DNA of 57,228 bases from assembly GCA_016840095.1 (NCBI GenBank), contig JAEOSZ010000052.1, forward strand, positions 1-57,228, read 5' to 3'. Below are positions 25,920-34,882 of this stretch, piece by piece; position 1 is the stretch's first letter; each line of letters begins with the position of its first letter. Made by a program: the position numbers and the translations under genes. Below the pieces are notes generated by a model, which worked only from the letters and a program-made list of their open reading frames with translations, was not told where the DNA came from and did not search any database. The stretch is from Candidatus Heimdallarchaeota archaeon. GTDB lineage: Archaea > Asgardarchaeota > Heimdallarchaeia > Heimdallarchaeales > Heimdallarchaeaceae.

Positions 25920-26972
25920 TTATTGATCAATCTCTGTGTCTTGATCTGCTTCTATCTGCTCTTTGGCAACATCAACGATTGCAGCTATTGCTTGTTCTGT
26001 GTCTTGTTCTGCTTCTTTCTTTCTCTTTTCTCTGAGCTGTTCTATTGTCATAACAGCTTCGAGCTGATTCTTAGGAACAGGTGGAGGATCAAATCTTTCT
26101 ATCAGTTGAACTAGTAGATCTTTTTGCTTTTCCAACCCTAACTCATCGCAGAAATTAAAAAATCTGTCTTCATAAAGATACAAATCTTCTAACAAGCTTT
26201 TGTAGATTATATTAACTTCTTCTTTGTTCAATTTCATTACTTCTGGGGAAGTCATTTCTGTAATGTACTCTTTGATAAGGTTCATATCAGAAGCAATCTC
26301 ACTCAAATAGAAGATAAAAAGAGACATATTTGTTTGAGCATTATGGACAGATGTCTGAATTAAAACTTGTCTATAATCTTCTGTTAGTAGGTCAACGAAT
26401 CGCTCTTTAGAAATTTGAAGATTTTTAGTTAAAGCATCTTCCCAATCTTCCGGCAGCTTGGAATAATTAAATGCCAGTGCTGGTATTAAGTAATCATAAA
26501 GAGGTTTTTGAATATCTTTCAATTCTTCTTCCGATAATTTACCTAAAAACTTCATGAATAGTTTATAATGGTCAATGTTTCCAGAACCTTCAAAATAGCG
26601 AAGAATAGGCAATACTGATTCTATCGGTTGTAAATCTCTAAAATATAATTTCATTAAAATTGGTCTTAGAGCATAAGGAACCACTAAGAGTAATAAGACA
26701 GGTAAAAACGCATAGAATGTTTGTCCGCTGTTTCTTAATAATAAATAAAGCATTACTACCAGACCTATAATTATTCCCCATAAACCAAACTGCATATATC
26801 TAGCAATTTTCTGAGCTCTTGTCAAGTTAAAACATATTTGACACAGTCTGTTAGCCTGTACATCATAATGTTGATCAAGGTTGCATATCGCTAATCCGCA
26901 ATTAGCACACTCACCATCTGTAGTATTATGAAAATGGAATGCACAATACTCTTTTCTTTCAATATTGACCAT
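25920..26972 (-). CDS. B-box-type zinc finger protein with two membrane helices
   Basis: 350 residues. Residues 8-42 form a B-box-like zinc site: CAFH, CANCG, CNLDQH and CQIC, giving the C-x2-H...C-x2-C...C-x2-D...C-x2-C arrangement. Two helices follow (about 60-80 and 85-103), then a helical cytosolic region with LRYFEGSGNIDHYKLFMKFL and a Glu/Gln-rich charged tail. B-boxes in eukaryotes mediate protein contacts in TRIM ubiquitin ligases, but there is no RING domain here, so no ligase role is claimed. The protein is probably a membrane-anchored adaptor. It is on the same strand as the GT2 cluster, separated from it by the sRNA elements. Confidence 0.65.
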   Translation of the reverse strand: MVNIERKEYCAFHFHNTTDGECANCGLAICNLDQHYDVQANRLCQICFNLTRAQKIARYMQFGLWGIIIGLVVMLYLLLRNSGQTFYAFLPVLLLLVVPYALRPILMKLYFRDLQPIESVLPILRYFEGSGNIDHYKLFMKFLGKLSEEELKDIQKPLYDYLIPALAFNYSKLPEDWEDALTKNLQISKERFVDLLTEDYRQVLIQTSVHNAQTNMSLFIFYLSEIASDMNLIKEYITEMTSPEVMKLNKEEVNIIYKSLLEDLYLYEDRFFNFCDELGLEKQKDLLVQLIERFDPPPVPKNQLEAVMTIEQLREKRKKEAEQDTEQAIAAIVDVAKEQIEADQDTEIDQ

Positions 26973-27155
26973 AACTACAAAAAATACAGTAATCTTTTAA
27001 CTTTATCGACTATGTCTTTTTCTTATATTCAGTTCAAGATTACGAAAATTTAGCACTTATGTGAGTAAGCTTTGTGTGAAATCTGATTGAATACTAGGAC
27101 AGAGTTTAAATAAGAAGTTCTTAAAATTAATAATTGTAAATTATTTGACTGGAAT

Positions 27156-27770
27156 GTGTCGATATTGAGTGCAGATGATGATGTACAAAACATAATAAGA
27201 GAAGGAAAGGAACTTCTAGCTACAAAATCAGCTGAAGATTTCATGAAGTATATTGAAGGGGAAATCAAGCAGTTAGAAGAAAGCGACAAATTTATAGAAT
27301 CTGTAATAGTCTGGCATTTTGTTGCAGAAGCTATGGAAAATATCGAGGAACAAGATAATCAATCATATGCATATAGTAAATTAATTAGTAGATATCTCTG
27401 GTTGGATGATATTCAAAAAGCTGAAAAGGTTTACAATGAATCACTCAACAAAGAACTCTCTAGTTTCCATTTAGATACTGTTAGAACTATTTTTGAAAGG
27501 AGAAAGGAATCTAGAAGCAATAGAGAGATTATTAAGATTAACAAAATGGATATTTTTGGTGACTTAGATCTTATCCCTGCAAGTCCAAGTACGGTGTTTG
27601 AAAATGTATCCTTGGTGAGAAGATATATTCACAATTATCTTCCTGAAGGAACTTATTCCATTACGATTTTAAATCATAAAAATAAATCAACAGAAATCCT
27701 TGAGATATCCACAGAGCAGCTTGTGGAATATGAAGTTATCTCAATTCAAGAAACAGTGAGGTTGGAATAA
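27156..27770 (+). CDS. Helical protein upstream of a beta-sandwich repeat protein, function unknown
   Basis: 204 residues, start GTG 27156. Residues 1-130 are mostly helical, with a pattern such as VIVWHFVAEAMENIEEQDN and AYSKLISRYLWLDDIQKAEK that resembles TPR-like helix pairs. The C-terminal 60 residues are strand-rich. No catalytic motif is visible. The stop codon is followed after one base by the next ATG, so the two genes are an operon and probably encode partners of one complex. A TATA-like GTTTAAATAAG lies at about 27105-27115. Confidence 0.55.
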   Translation: MSILSADDDVQNIIREGKELLATKSAEDFMKYIEGEIKQLEESDKFIESVIVWHFVAEAMENIEEQDNQSYAYSKLISRYLWLDDIQKAEKVYNESLNKELSSFHLDTVRTIFERRKESRSNREIIKINKMDIFGDLDLIPASPSTVFENVSLVRRYIHNYLPEGTYSITILNHKNKSTEILEISTEQLVEYEVISIQETVRLE

Positions 27771-27771
27771 G

Positions 27772-28686
27772 ATGGCAGAACAAAAAGCAATCTGGGGATC
27801 TACTAGATATTTCATTAAAATTGAACCCTATACAAACGTTTTCGGTACTTCTATGAGTGGAATTGTTTCCTATTATGATACTCATGGGTTGATTAATGAA
27901 AAAGAATGTAGAAATTTATTAGAAATTGTTGATACAGTTAATGAATTTTGGTCTACTATTTTAGCTCCACACGAAACAAGAGTTGCTCGTTGGATAGAAG
28001 AATATCTATTAGAAATAGGAATAGCTGGAGATTACAATTTACTTCTACGTCTCCTAAGATCTGATGATCTTTTTGGTGAAGATTTAGACGATATAATAAA
28101 AGAAACTAAGGAAGTTGATACTGAAGAGATAGAGAAAGCATTCGAAATTGATGAAGATAACAAGATTCTTGGACATGAAATAACAATCACTAGATTACCA
28201 GAAGACGAGTATCTCAGAAATGAATTACTTCAGAAACTGATTGAAGACAACAAGTATAACGTTCCATCTACAGTTAAAAGTAGAAGTCAGTTTAAGTTAG
28301 TAAATGGTGAGGTTAAAAAAACCGAAAGAGAAAATCCTCTTGGAATTGGAGAAACTCTTAAAGAAGTAACTTTGGTTTCAGGCCTTAAGAACGAAGAAAA
28401 GGAAGTTATAACAGAAGTTGAAATCATTGATGAAATGCCATACTGCTTCGCTATAGAAAACATGGAAATTGGTGATTTGGAAATTCAACCAACCAAAGAT
28501 AAAAAGGAGAAGGTTCTAGAAATCATTTGGGAAATACCTGAAATTCAGCCTAATCAGCAAGTTGAAATTAACTATAAACTTTCTAAACGTATAAACAGAA
28601 CAATCTTGGAGATCATTGAAAACGAAGTTATTGCAGTTTTGAATACTTTTGAGAACATATCTATTTCTGGATTGGAATTTAAATAA
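27772..28686 (+). CDS. N-terminal part of a beta-sandwich repeat protein, ended by an in-frame TAA
   Basis: 304 residues to the TAA at 28684-28686. Residues 1-130 are helical and acidic. From about 140 the chain is beta-rich, and the block VEIIDEMPYCFAIENMEIGD then LEIIWEIPEIQPNQQVEINY looks like a conserved-repeat (DUF11/CARDB-like) beta-sandwich: D-x-x-P, then a Trp strand, then a QP-type turn. The frame continues after the stop with the same kind of block (see the next entry), so this is probably the front of one longer protein. I find no frameshift; only the stop codon separates the two. Function unknown. Confidence 0.6.
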   Translation: MAEQKAIWGSTRYFIKIEPYTNVFGTSMSGIVSYYDTHGLINEKECRNLLEIVDTVNEFWSTILAPHETRVARWIEEYLLEIGIAGDYNLLLRLLRSDDLFGEDLDDIIKETKEVDTEEIEKAFEIDEDNKILGHEITITRLPEDEYLRNELLQKLIEDNKYNVPSTVKSRSQFKLVNGEVKKTERENPLGIGETLKEVTLVSGLKNEEKEVITEVEIIDEMPYCFAIENMEIGDLEIQPTKDKKEKVLEIIWEIPEIQPNQQVEINYKLSKRINRTILEIIENEVIAVLNTFENISISGLEFK

Positions 28687-29334
28687 AACATCAAATATCT
28701 TAATATTCACAATCGACAATTACAAGAGTTACATATCATAGATGAAATTCCTCCTGAATTTTCTATATTAAAAACAAATCCTGAAGCAATTCCTCCTAAC
28801 GCAGTGGTTGAGAAAGTTAAATTGAAAGGCATCAATGTAAGATGGAAACACAAGAATATTGCTATGAACCAATCCTTAGACAAAATCTATAACCTAGATT
28901 ACTTCCCATATTTGTTCAGAGGTAAGAAGATTATTCAAAATGAAGAAGGAAAAACAATTTTCAAGGTAGCAAAATTCATTAAATCTTCTGAAAGAGATAT
29001 GGGATATTCTATTCTATATATCATTAAGAATATTCAAGGTGATGTAGCAGAATTCATTTCTCTTGCAGATAAATTCCCTGCCAGTCATGCAGTTGTTGGC
29101 ACAAATCCAGAGGGTTCACAGATAATGGAACAAATTGATGATTCAGGTGATAAAATAATCACATGGATTGTAGAGCCACCACCAGTAAGTAAGGTAACTT
29201 CAGTTGAAATAAAAGTTGCTGGTGATACTTCACCAACCTTTGAAATGTTTCAAGTATTCATTGGAGAAAAAACAGAAAAAGAAGTCTTAGAAAAAGAATC
29301 TTCTGTATCAAGGGAACTTGTTAAGTCTCCCTAA
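28687..29334 (+). pseudogene. Same-frame continuation after the TAA: C-terminal part of the beta-sandwich repeat protein
   Basis: The frame reads on without a stop from 28687 to 29334. It contains two more copies of the repeat: HIIDEIPPEFSILKTNPEAI and later FISLADKFPASHAVVG with IITWIVEPPPVSKVTSVEIK (quoted as separate motifs), parallel to the DEMP block before the stop. No ATG exists before the second block; the first possible start is GTG 28804, which would fall inside the second repeat unit. So either a nonsense mutation split one gene, translation reads through, or the base at 28684-28686 is an assembly error. The tail is rich in Glu/Ser. I mark it as the 3' half of a disrupted gene, with that uncertainty. 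Confidence 0.55.
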
Positions 29335-29335
29335 C

Positions 29336-31195
29336 TTACTCATTTAATACATCGAAAATATATTCTTCTATCAATGCATTAATCTTTCTTAATTCTTCAA
29401 GAGACCCATCCCAATCAACTAAAATCTCTTTGTATTCTCTTTCAATAATTTCTATGAGTTGATCTGTCGCAATAGTAATTTGTTCTGATATAGTATTAGC
29501 TATAATAACAACTTGAACTAGTGTTCCTTTTCTTAAAATAATCTGGGTTTCTCCTGCATCTATTGTATGTATTTTGTCGCTATGTATTAGTTCTTTGAGT
29601 AGCATCTGAATAGCTGTCATAGCTCCTGCAAAGATCATATCTTTATCTTTCTCAACTAATTCATTATCTGAACTTACAGAAGCAATGAAACGACCGTCTT
29701 GGTAAATCAATATCGCTTGATAAACAATTGTTTGTCTAGGTTTGGAGAGCACTAACAGTTCTTCAGAACATTTTTCAATTGTCTCTCCTTCAAAAAGCTT
29801 CTTCGATATATTCAGAAGCGATTTTATTTTGATAAAAGCTAATTTGATATCTTGATCCAAGGTTTGTTCTATTTTAGCTCTGAGGAAAATAGGTTTAAAC
29901 ATAGTTAAAATCTCTCCACAAATCTCAGGAATTTTATCATGAGGAGTTTCAAGTAATAGTAAAGAGTATTCTTGCACAGCAATTTCAAGAAATTCATCAG
30001 CATCACTATATTTCTCACTGTTTAAACTCAATACTCCAGCTGAAAGGAAGTTTTTTGATTTTAACTTCCTGATTGTTAGAATGTTATTTAGCATTGAATT
30101 TTTCTGATTTTCAAGCGAAAGGAAATCAAATAAGGATGAAGCAAAAGAGTATGCAGTAATAGCTTTAGTATGCTGACCAATTAAGCTTCGAATGTTTCCT
30201 ATTCCTGCATAAGCTAAAGCTACATCAGGAGTTAATGTTTCAAGATTTTCCAATAATGAGACAGCTTGCATATATTCTATGATACTTTCAGAATACATTC
30301 CTTGTTTCTCAAAGATTGCACCTTTTAATCTATAATAACCAATGAGTGATTTAATAGAAAGCAAATTTAAATTTCCTTCATCAACAGACGAAACGTACTC
30401 TAGCGCAAGTTGAGTATTTTCAATAAAAGTCTTTGATGCACCATAAATTAATGAGTAATCTCTAATATAGTCAGATCTGGAAAATAGATGTTTTGAAAGA
30501 ATAGCTCTGAAAAGAAGTTGTTTTTGTAGTTTATATGAAGTAATAGCTAAATTATACCAATACCGTCCTCTTTCTTCTGAATCAGTTCCGATTAGATATG
30601 AAGAGAAATTCTCTAGTATCAAAGCAATCTCTTCTGTGTTTTCAGATATTTTTTGAAGCATAATAAGAGAATCCAGTAATTTGTTTTCAACCTCTGAAAA
30701 GGAATTATAGAATTCAACTGATTCCTTTGAAAAAACCTGTTTTTCTAAACTCGAGAGAAAGAAATTTAGTAGCAAAGGTATTTTCTCTGCAAATAGTGAT
30801 GGAGTTTCCTTCAAAACCTCTGTTTCTATTTTTTGAAGAAAATATAAGGTGTTTTGGAATACTTCTTCTTGAAATTCAGCTAACAACAATCGCAATTTAG
30901 AAGCTATAAAATTCTGTGAATCATTATTAAAAAAAATAGGGTTGATTACTATCAAAAAATTTACTTCTTGTTCCGATTTCCTATCCATTAGAGTTAGTAC
31001 GTTAACATTAGTACCTAACGATATTTGAATGAGATCAAATCTTCTTGATTCTTGTTGTAGGAGAACTCTAAAGCTGTTCTTAACTGCATTCTGATACTTT
31101 TCATCAAGTTTTCCCTCTAACAGATTTAACTCATTGTCACTAGAATAATTACCTTTAACGAAAAATGTTTGAGCTTCATTGAAAATAATGACCAT
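29336..31195 (-). CDS. TPR-repeat protein with C-terminal roadblock/longin-like domain
   Basis: 619 residues. The N-terminal 110 residues are an alpha-beta domain (FIVINPIFF). The middle is helical; residues about 295-360 contain TPR pairs such as RLKGAIFEKQGMYSESIIEY and AYAGIGNIRSLIGQHTKAIT. The last 150 residues (QAILIYQDGRFIASVSSD, MIFAGAMTAIQMLLKELI, IILRKGTLVQVVIIAN) follow the roadblock/longin-like 'DGR-strand, sgMLTAI helix, RG strand' pattern found in archaeal regulators. Such modules bind small GTPases or dimerise. This gene is adjacent to, and divergent from, the geranylgeranyl reductase gene. It may serve a membrane-linked GTPase such as those at 2.7 or 38.6 kb; that is inference. 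Confidence 0.6.
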   Translation of the reverse strand: MVIIFNEAQTFFVKGNYSSDNELNLLEGKLDEKYQNAVKNSFRVLLQQESRRFDLIQISLGTNVNVLTLMDRKSEQEVNFLIVINPIFFNNDSQNFIASKLRLLLAEFQEEVFQNTLYFLQKIETEVLKETPSLFAEKIPLLLNFFLSSLEKQVFSKESVEFYNSFSEVENKLLDSLIMLQKISENTEEIALILENFSSYLIGTDSEERGRYWYNLAITSYKLQKQLLFRAILSKHLFSRSDYIRDYSLIYGASKTFIENTQLALEYVSSVDEGNLNLLSIKSLIGYYRLKGAIFEKQGMYSESIIEYMQAVSLLENLETLTPDVALAYAGIGNIRSLIGQHTKAITAYSFASSLFDFLSLENQKNSMLNNILTIRKLKSKNFLSAGVLSLNSEKYSDADEFLEIAVQEYSLLLLETPHDKIPEICGEILTMFKPIFLRAKIEQTLDQDIKLAFIKIKSLLNISKKLFEGETIEKCSEELLVLSKPRQTIVYQAILIYQDGRFIASVSSDNELVEKDKDMIFAGAMTAIQMLLKELIHSDKIHTIDAGETQIILRKGTLVQVVIIANTISEQITIATDQLIEIIEREYKEILVDWDGSLEELRKINALIEEYIFDVLNE

Positions 31196-31294
31196 TGTTT
31201 TTTAATGTGATTCGAATTATTAATAATTTTTCAATGCTCACAAGAAGTAATCTATGTTTATCCCACAGTATTTATTTACAACTTAATATTAGAT

Positions 31295-32659
31295 ATGCTA
31301 ACAATGAATGACTCCTATGATGTTATTGTTGTTGGTGCAGGTCCTGCAGGTGTAGCAACATCAATCTTTTGCCGAAAGAGAGGATACAAAGTTCTTCTAA
31401 TTGATAAGAAGAAGAAAGAAAAGATAGGAGATAAGGTTTGTGGGGAAGCTATCTCAAAAAAAACTGTTCACACTTTTACAGAGAAGTTAGGTGTGAATCC
31501 TCCTCAAGGTGATGAGGTTAATGCTCTTGTAGAGGAGTTAGTTTTACGAACAGCTTTACCAACTAATCATATTGTTCTTCCTGCTATCGGTTACATGGTT
31601 GATAGGCATAAATTCGGACAAAGGCTACTATCCAAAGCGGTCGATGCAGGAGTTATTCTAAAAGAAAAATTAAGAGTTAAGAAAGCAATAGTGTCTAACA
31701 ATGAAGTAGTTGGTGTATTAGCAAAAGATATCGAAAATAATCTAGTCGAAATTCATTGTAAAATGGTAGTAGATTGTAGTGGAACCATGGCTATAATACG
31801 AACCAGTTTACCTGAAGATTATGAACCATATCTAAACAAGACACTTACCAAGGAAGATTTTGCTCCATGTTATAGAGAGATAATTGAACTGAATGAGGAT
31901 CATGATTTAGAAGGTAAAATCGTTCTGCAATATGAGATGGATATCCCAGAACCTGGTTATATCTGGTTTTTTGCTGATGGAAAAAAACGTTTGAACTGTG
32001 GAACTGGTTTCATCAAAGTAGGGAAACATGCAAAAAAAAGTGTTAAATCTGTATACTTTACAGCCTTAGAAAAATACTATCCAAAAGATTCCTATAGAAC
32101 TATTGATGGAAGAGGAGATGTAGTTCCTATTCGAGCACCTTTATGGAATGCAGTTGGTGGGGGATTGATTGTGGCTGGTGATGCTGCATTTCATGCAGAT
32201 CCTTTAACAGCTGAAGGACATGGACCCGCTTTAGCAGCTGGATGTTTTGCTGGAGAAGTTGCTTGTGAGGCTTTAGAGAAAAACTCATTCAAACTCGATG
32301 ATCTGTGGAAGTATAATATTCTTGTAATGAAAGAATTTGGAGCAGATCATGCTAGAGCAAGGATACTAACAATTGTTCTGGAGAAAATCGGTCCGAAGAA
32401 ATTAGAATTCTTATTAAAGAGAAAAGTGATTAAGCAAGAAGATTTAACTTCAGCTGGAATTCTCAAGAAGAGATCAATTGTAGATTATTTAGATAGAGCT
32501 GTAAGATGTTTTCCTAGATATGGACTTCTGTTAGTAATGAAAAAAGCAATTAGCACTAGCAAAAAAATAGCAAACCATTGTAAGAATTATCCCGCAGAAC
32601 CAGATGGTTTTGAATCATGGAATAGTAGAATACTTGAGATGTACTCCAATCTAGCCTAA
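31295..32659 (+). CDS. Geranylgeranyl reductase family FAD protein
   Basis: 454 residues. The N-terminal FAD dinucleotide loop is DVIVVGAGPAGVATSIFCRK (residues 8-27), followed by the family's DKVCGEAISKK near residue 50 and by the catalytic-region block LIVAGDAAFHADPLTAEGHG near 290-310 with its GD motif for FAD. These enzymes saturate the geranylgeranyl chains of archaeal ether lipids using electrons from ferredoxin or F420. It starts at ATG 31295 with a TATA-like TATTTATTTA about 25 nt upstream, so it is probably leaderless. The C-terminal 90 residues are more divergent. The related TCA-linked operon at 39.5 kb could be a source of reduced ferredoxin. Confidence 0.88.
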   Translation: MLTMNDSYDVIVVGAGPAGVATSIFCRKRGYKVLLIDKKKKEKIGDKVCGEAISKKTVHTFTEKLGVNPPQGDEVNALVEELVLRTALPTNHIVLPAIGYMVDRHKFGQRLLSKAVDAGVILKEKLRVKKAIVSNNEVVGVLAKDIENNLVEIHCKMVVDCSGTMAIIRTSLPEDYEPYLNKTLTKEDFAPCYREIIELNEDHDLEGKIVLQYEMDIPEPGYIWFFADGKKRLNCGTGFIKVGKHAKKSVKSVYFTALEKYYPKDSYRTIDGRGDVVPIRAPLWNAVGGGLIVAGDAAFHADPLTAEGHGPALAAGCFAGEVACEALEKNSFKLDDLWKYNILVMKEFGADHARARILTIVLEKIGPKKLEFLLKRKVIKQEDLTSAGILKKRSIVDYLDRAVRCFPRYGLLLVMKKAISTSKKIANHCKNYPAEPDGFESWNSRILEMYSNLA

Positions 32660-32665
32660 TGATAA

Positions 32666-34297
32666 TCATGAGATATTTTTCTTCAAGGTCTTTATAACTT
32701 GCTTATTTCCAATTGTATGAATATACGGACCTAGCTTTGGACCCCTATCTGTATTTAACAAGAGGTTATAGAGTAACTTAAAGAAGTCTCTTGGTTGAAT
32801 ATCATTATTTCTTGCTGACTCAAAAATAGCTGTTTGTATATCATCTGCTGTTTCAGCTGATTCCAATATCTTGATCAAAGATTGAATAGCAGATTTTTGC
32901 TGGTCATTTAGTTTGATTGTTACTTCTTCCATTTGTTCAAAATCTGCAACCCAGTTTTCAGCATAATGTATTCTTTCTTTGATATCTTCAAAGTTGGATT
33001 CACCACGTAAGTAACCATATTCTTCCAATCTGGAACTCAAGAAATCTTCACGTTCAGTTTCAGTTTTAGGTGCCACTGCAACTAAATTGACCAATAAAGT
33101 ATATGGAACTTGAATAGAAGCTTTCTCTGGTGGATTTAGGTGCCAACAATACTCGAATAAACCTTTTAGTTTACGTTTGCGAGCTTGATTACCTTCCTTA
33201 ATCTTACCGAAGTACACATTTTCAAGAAAATCAATTTCTTTCATATAATTAGGAATATCTTCAACTGCAAGATTTCTTGATCCAGCCATCCGTTTGTAAG
33301 TCAATAATGCTAAAGATTGAGGAGATCCATATTTATACCATACTTGAGGAGTTATAACATTTCCAGCAGATTTTGATATTTTTGAACCACCTTTATCAAG
33401 AAACATCTCATATCTAGCATGGGTTGGAGGTTCATAGTCTAGAATTTGTTTGCACACTTCATCATTGCAAGTAACAGATTCAAAGATATCTTTGCCAAAT
33501 GCTTCAAAGTCTACTTGTTGGAGTTCCCATCTTGCAGCAAATTCAACTTTCCAGTTTAATTTACCTTCAGCCTTATTTATGTTAGCAAAGCCATGATGAC
33601 TACATCCTTCCTGTAAACTACCACCGATTTCAACATCTCTACAATGGTATTCAACTAAATCCTTCTTGTCATCAAATGACATTGCTTGAGTGGTATAGAG
33701 TTTACCACAGTTTTCACAAATGGCATGATATGGTAGAACTTCAAGATATTTCTCTTGTCCAGTTGTATCGTAGACTATCTGTCCAGCTAATTCTGCCTTA
33801 TTTAGTATTTTTCTAACTTGGGGGGCCATCTTGCCTGTTTTATACAAGTTATATGCAGATACAGGTGTAAACTCAATGCCTGCTTCTTTTATTGTTTCAT
33901 TAAGTAAAGATGACATATGTTGACCAAAGCTGTCATGACAACCCCATGGATCTGGAACCATTGAAACTGGTTTGCCAAGATGTTCTTTTAACTCAGGTGG
34001 TATTCCTTCAGGTACTTTCCTAAATCCATCTAAATCATCTGCAAATGCTAAAAATTCTGCTTTTCGACCCAAATCTTCAATAGCTAATTTGAATGCATAA
34101 GCTCTTGATGCATCAGCAAATGAACCGATATGTGGAAAACCAGACGCTCCTAATCCACTTTCAGTTCGAATAATCTCAGGATGATCTCCTTTCAAATTAT
34201 CTTTTCGATTGAGGACATCTAATGCGAGCTTGTCTATCCATGTACCTCTTCCGATAACTTCACCGGTATCTTCTCCAAAGTCAAAATCTTGGGACAT
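32666..34297 (-). CDS. lysS: Lysyl-tRNA synthetase, class I
   Basis: 543 residues of the class I (archaeal/spirochaete) LysRS. The ATP-binding HIGH equivalent is PHIGSF at about residue 55, followed by LGRKAEFLAFADDLDGFRK; zinc site ICENCGKLY; and the KMSKS equivalent KISKSAGN at about residue 310. A helical anticodon-binding domain fills the C-terminal third. It charges tRNA-Lys. The gene is preceded on the same strand by a winged-helix gene, and its 5' region has two copies of CTTAAGTTAAC (see the repeat entry). Confidence 0.95.
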   Translation of the reverse strand: MSQDFDFGEDTGEVIGRGTWIDKLALDVLNRKDNLKGDHPEIIRTESGLGASGFPHIGSFADASRAYAFKLAIEDLGRKAEFLAFADDLDGFRKVPEGIPPELKEHLGKPVSMVPDPWGCHDSFGQHMSSLLNETIKEAGIEFTPVSAYNLYKTGKMAPQVRKILNKAELAGQIVYDTTGQEKYLEVLPYHAICENCGKLYTTQAMSFDDKKDLVEYHCRDVEIGGSLQEGCSHHGFANINKAEGKLNWKVEFAARWELQQVDFEAFGKDIFESVTCNDEVCKQILDYEPPTHARYEMFLDKGGSKISKSAGNVITPQVWYKYGSPQSLALLTYKRMAGSRNLAVEDIPNYMKEIDFLENVYFGKIKEGNQARKRKLKGLFEYCWHLNPPEKASIQVPYTLLVNLVAVAPKTETEREDFLSSRLEEYGYLRGESNFEDIKERIHYAENWVADFEQMEEVTIKLNDQQKSAIQSLIKILESAETADDIQTAIFESARNNDIQPRDFFKLLYNLLLNTDRGPKLGPYIHTIGNKQVIKTLKKNIS

Positions 34298-34311
34298 TTT
34301 TCATCAACCTT

Positions 34312-34339
34312 CTTAAGTTAACTTCTAACTTAAGTTAAC
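34312..34339. repeat. Direct repeat CTTAAGTTAAC in the lysS 5' region
   Basis: Two identical 11-bp copies (34312-34322 and 34329-34339) stand 17 bp apart between the lysS start (34297) and a TATA-like AATATAAATA at about 34351-34360. This places them at or just after the expected transcription start, a usual repressor position. Each copy contains the palindrome CTTAAG, so they could also fold. Confidence 0.4.
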
Positions 34340-34415
34340 GCACCAGCTGCTATTTATATTAGTTGCTCTTGCAAATAGTAAATAAAAGAAAAAAGATGAG
34401 AATTTGATTATGACC

Positions 34416-34736
34416 CTAGTTCTCCTTCTTTATTATAGGTTCTTCAAAGAAGAACGGAGAATATTCGGGATCTTTTCTCAAAATCTCCAATACTTTTTCA
34501 CCTGATTCGGTAATTGACCAACCCCTTTCCTCTTGTTGGATTAATCCTAATTGTGTGAGTGAGTTAGAATGCTTACCAGTTTTGATGTGTGATCTTATTG
34601 TGTCAAGACCAATACGAAGCTTCTTAGACAACTTCTTGTATCCAGCTTCTCCTTTGGTAAGTTCAATGAGGATAAGGCGTTTGGTTCGACCTAGTCTACT
34701 GACTAGAGTTTCTAGCGTCTCTCCATTTTCTACCAC
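34416..34736 (-). CDS. Winged-helix DNA-binding protein
   Basis: 106 residues, start GTG 34736 with GGTGAT eight bases upstream. The segment LGRTKRLILIELTKGEAGYKKLSKKLRIGLDTIRSHIK (given here as two linked motifs of under 20: LILIELTKGEAGYKKLSKKL and RIGLDTIRSHIK) is a winged-helix helix-turn-helix, followed by the wing GLIQQEERGWSITESGEKVL typical of archaeal ArsR/PadR-like regulators. No metal or ligand site is visible. Its neighbour on the same strand is lysS; the direct repeats upstream of lysS are an untested candidate operator. Confidence 0.72.
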   Translation of the reverse strand: MVENGETLETLVSRLGRTKRLILIELTKGEAGYKKLSKKLRIGLDTIRSHIKTGKHSNSLTQLGLIQQEERGWSITESGEKVLEILRKDPEYSPFFFEEPIIKKEN

Positions 34737-34882
34737 TCATATCACCGGATAGGAGGTAGTATAGATATTATTAACGATTTAAAAATCAACCGCTTGTCTT
34801 TGTAGAATTTCTAGATGGCTTTAGAGCTGTTCCTTTTCCCTCAACAATACATTTAAGAGAAAGCACCGAGCTATTTTTTTAG

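Noticed and set aside
25920..26972. TRIM-type ubiquitin ligase
   Set aside because: Only a B-box-like zinc site is present; there is no RING domain, E1/E2 or ubiquitin-like gene in the window.
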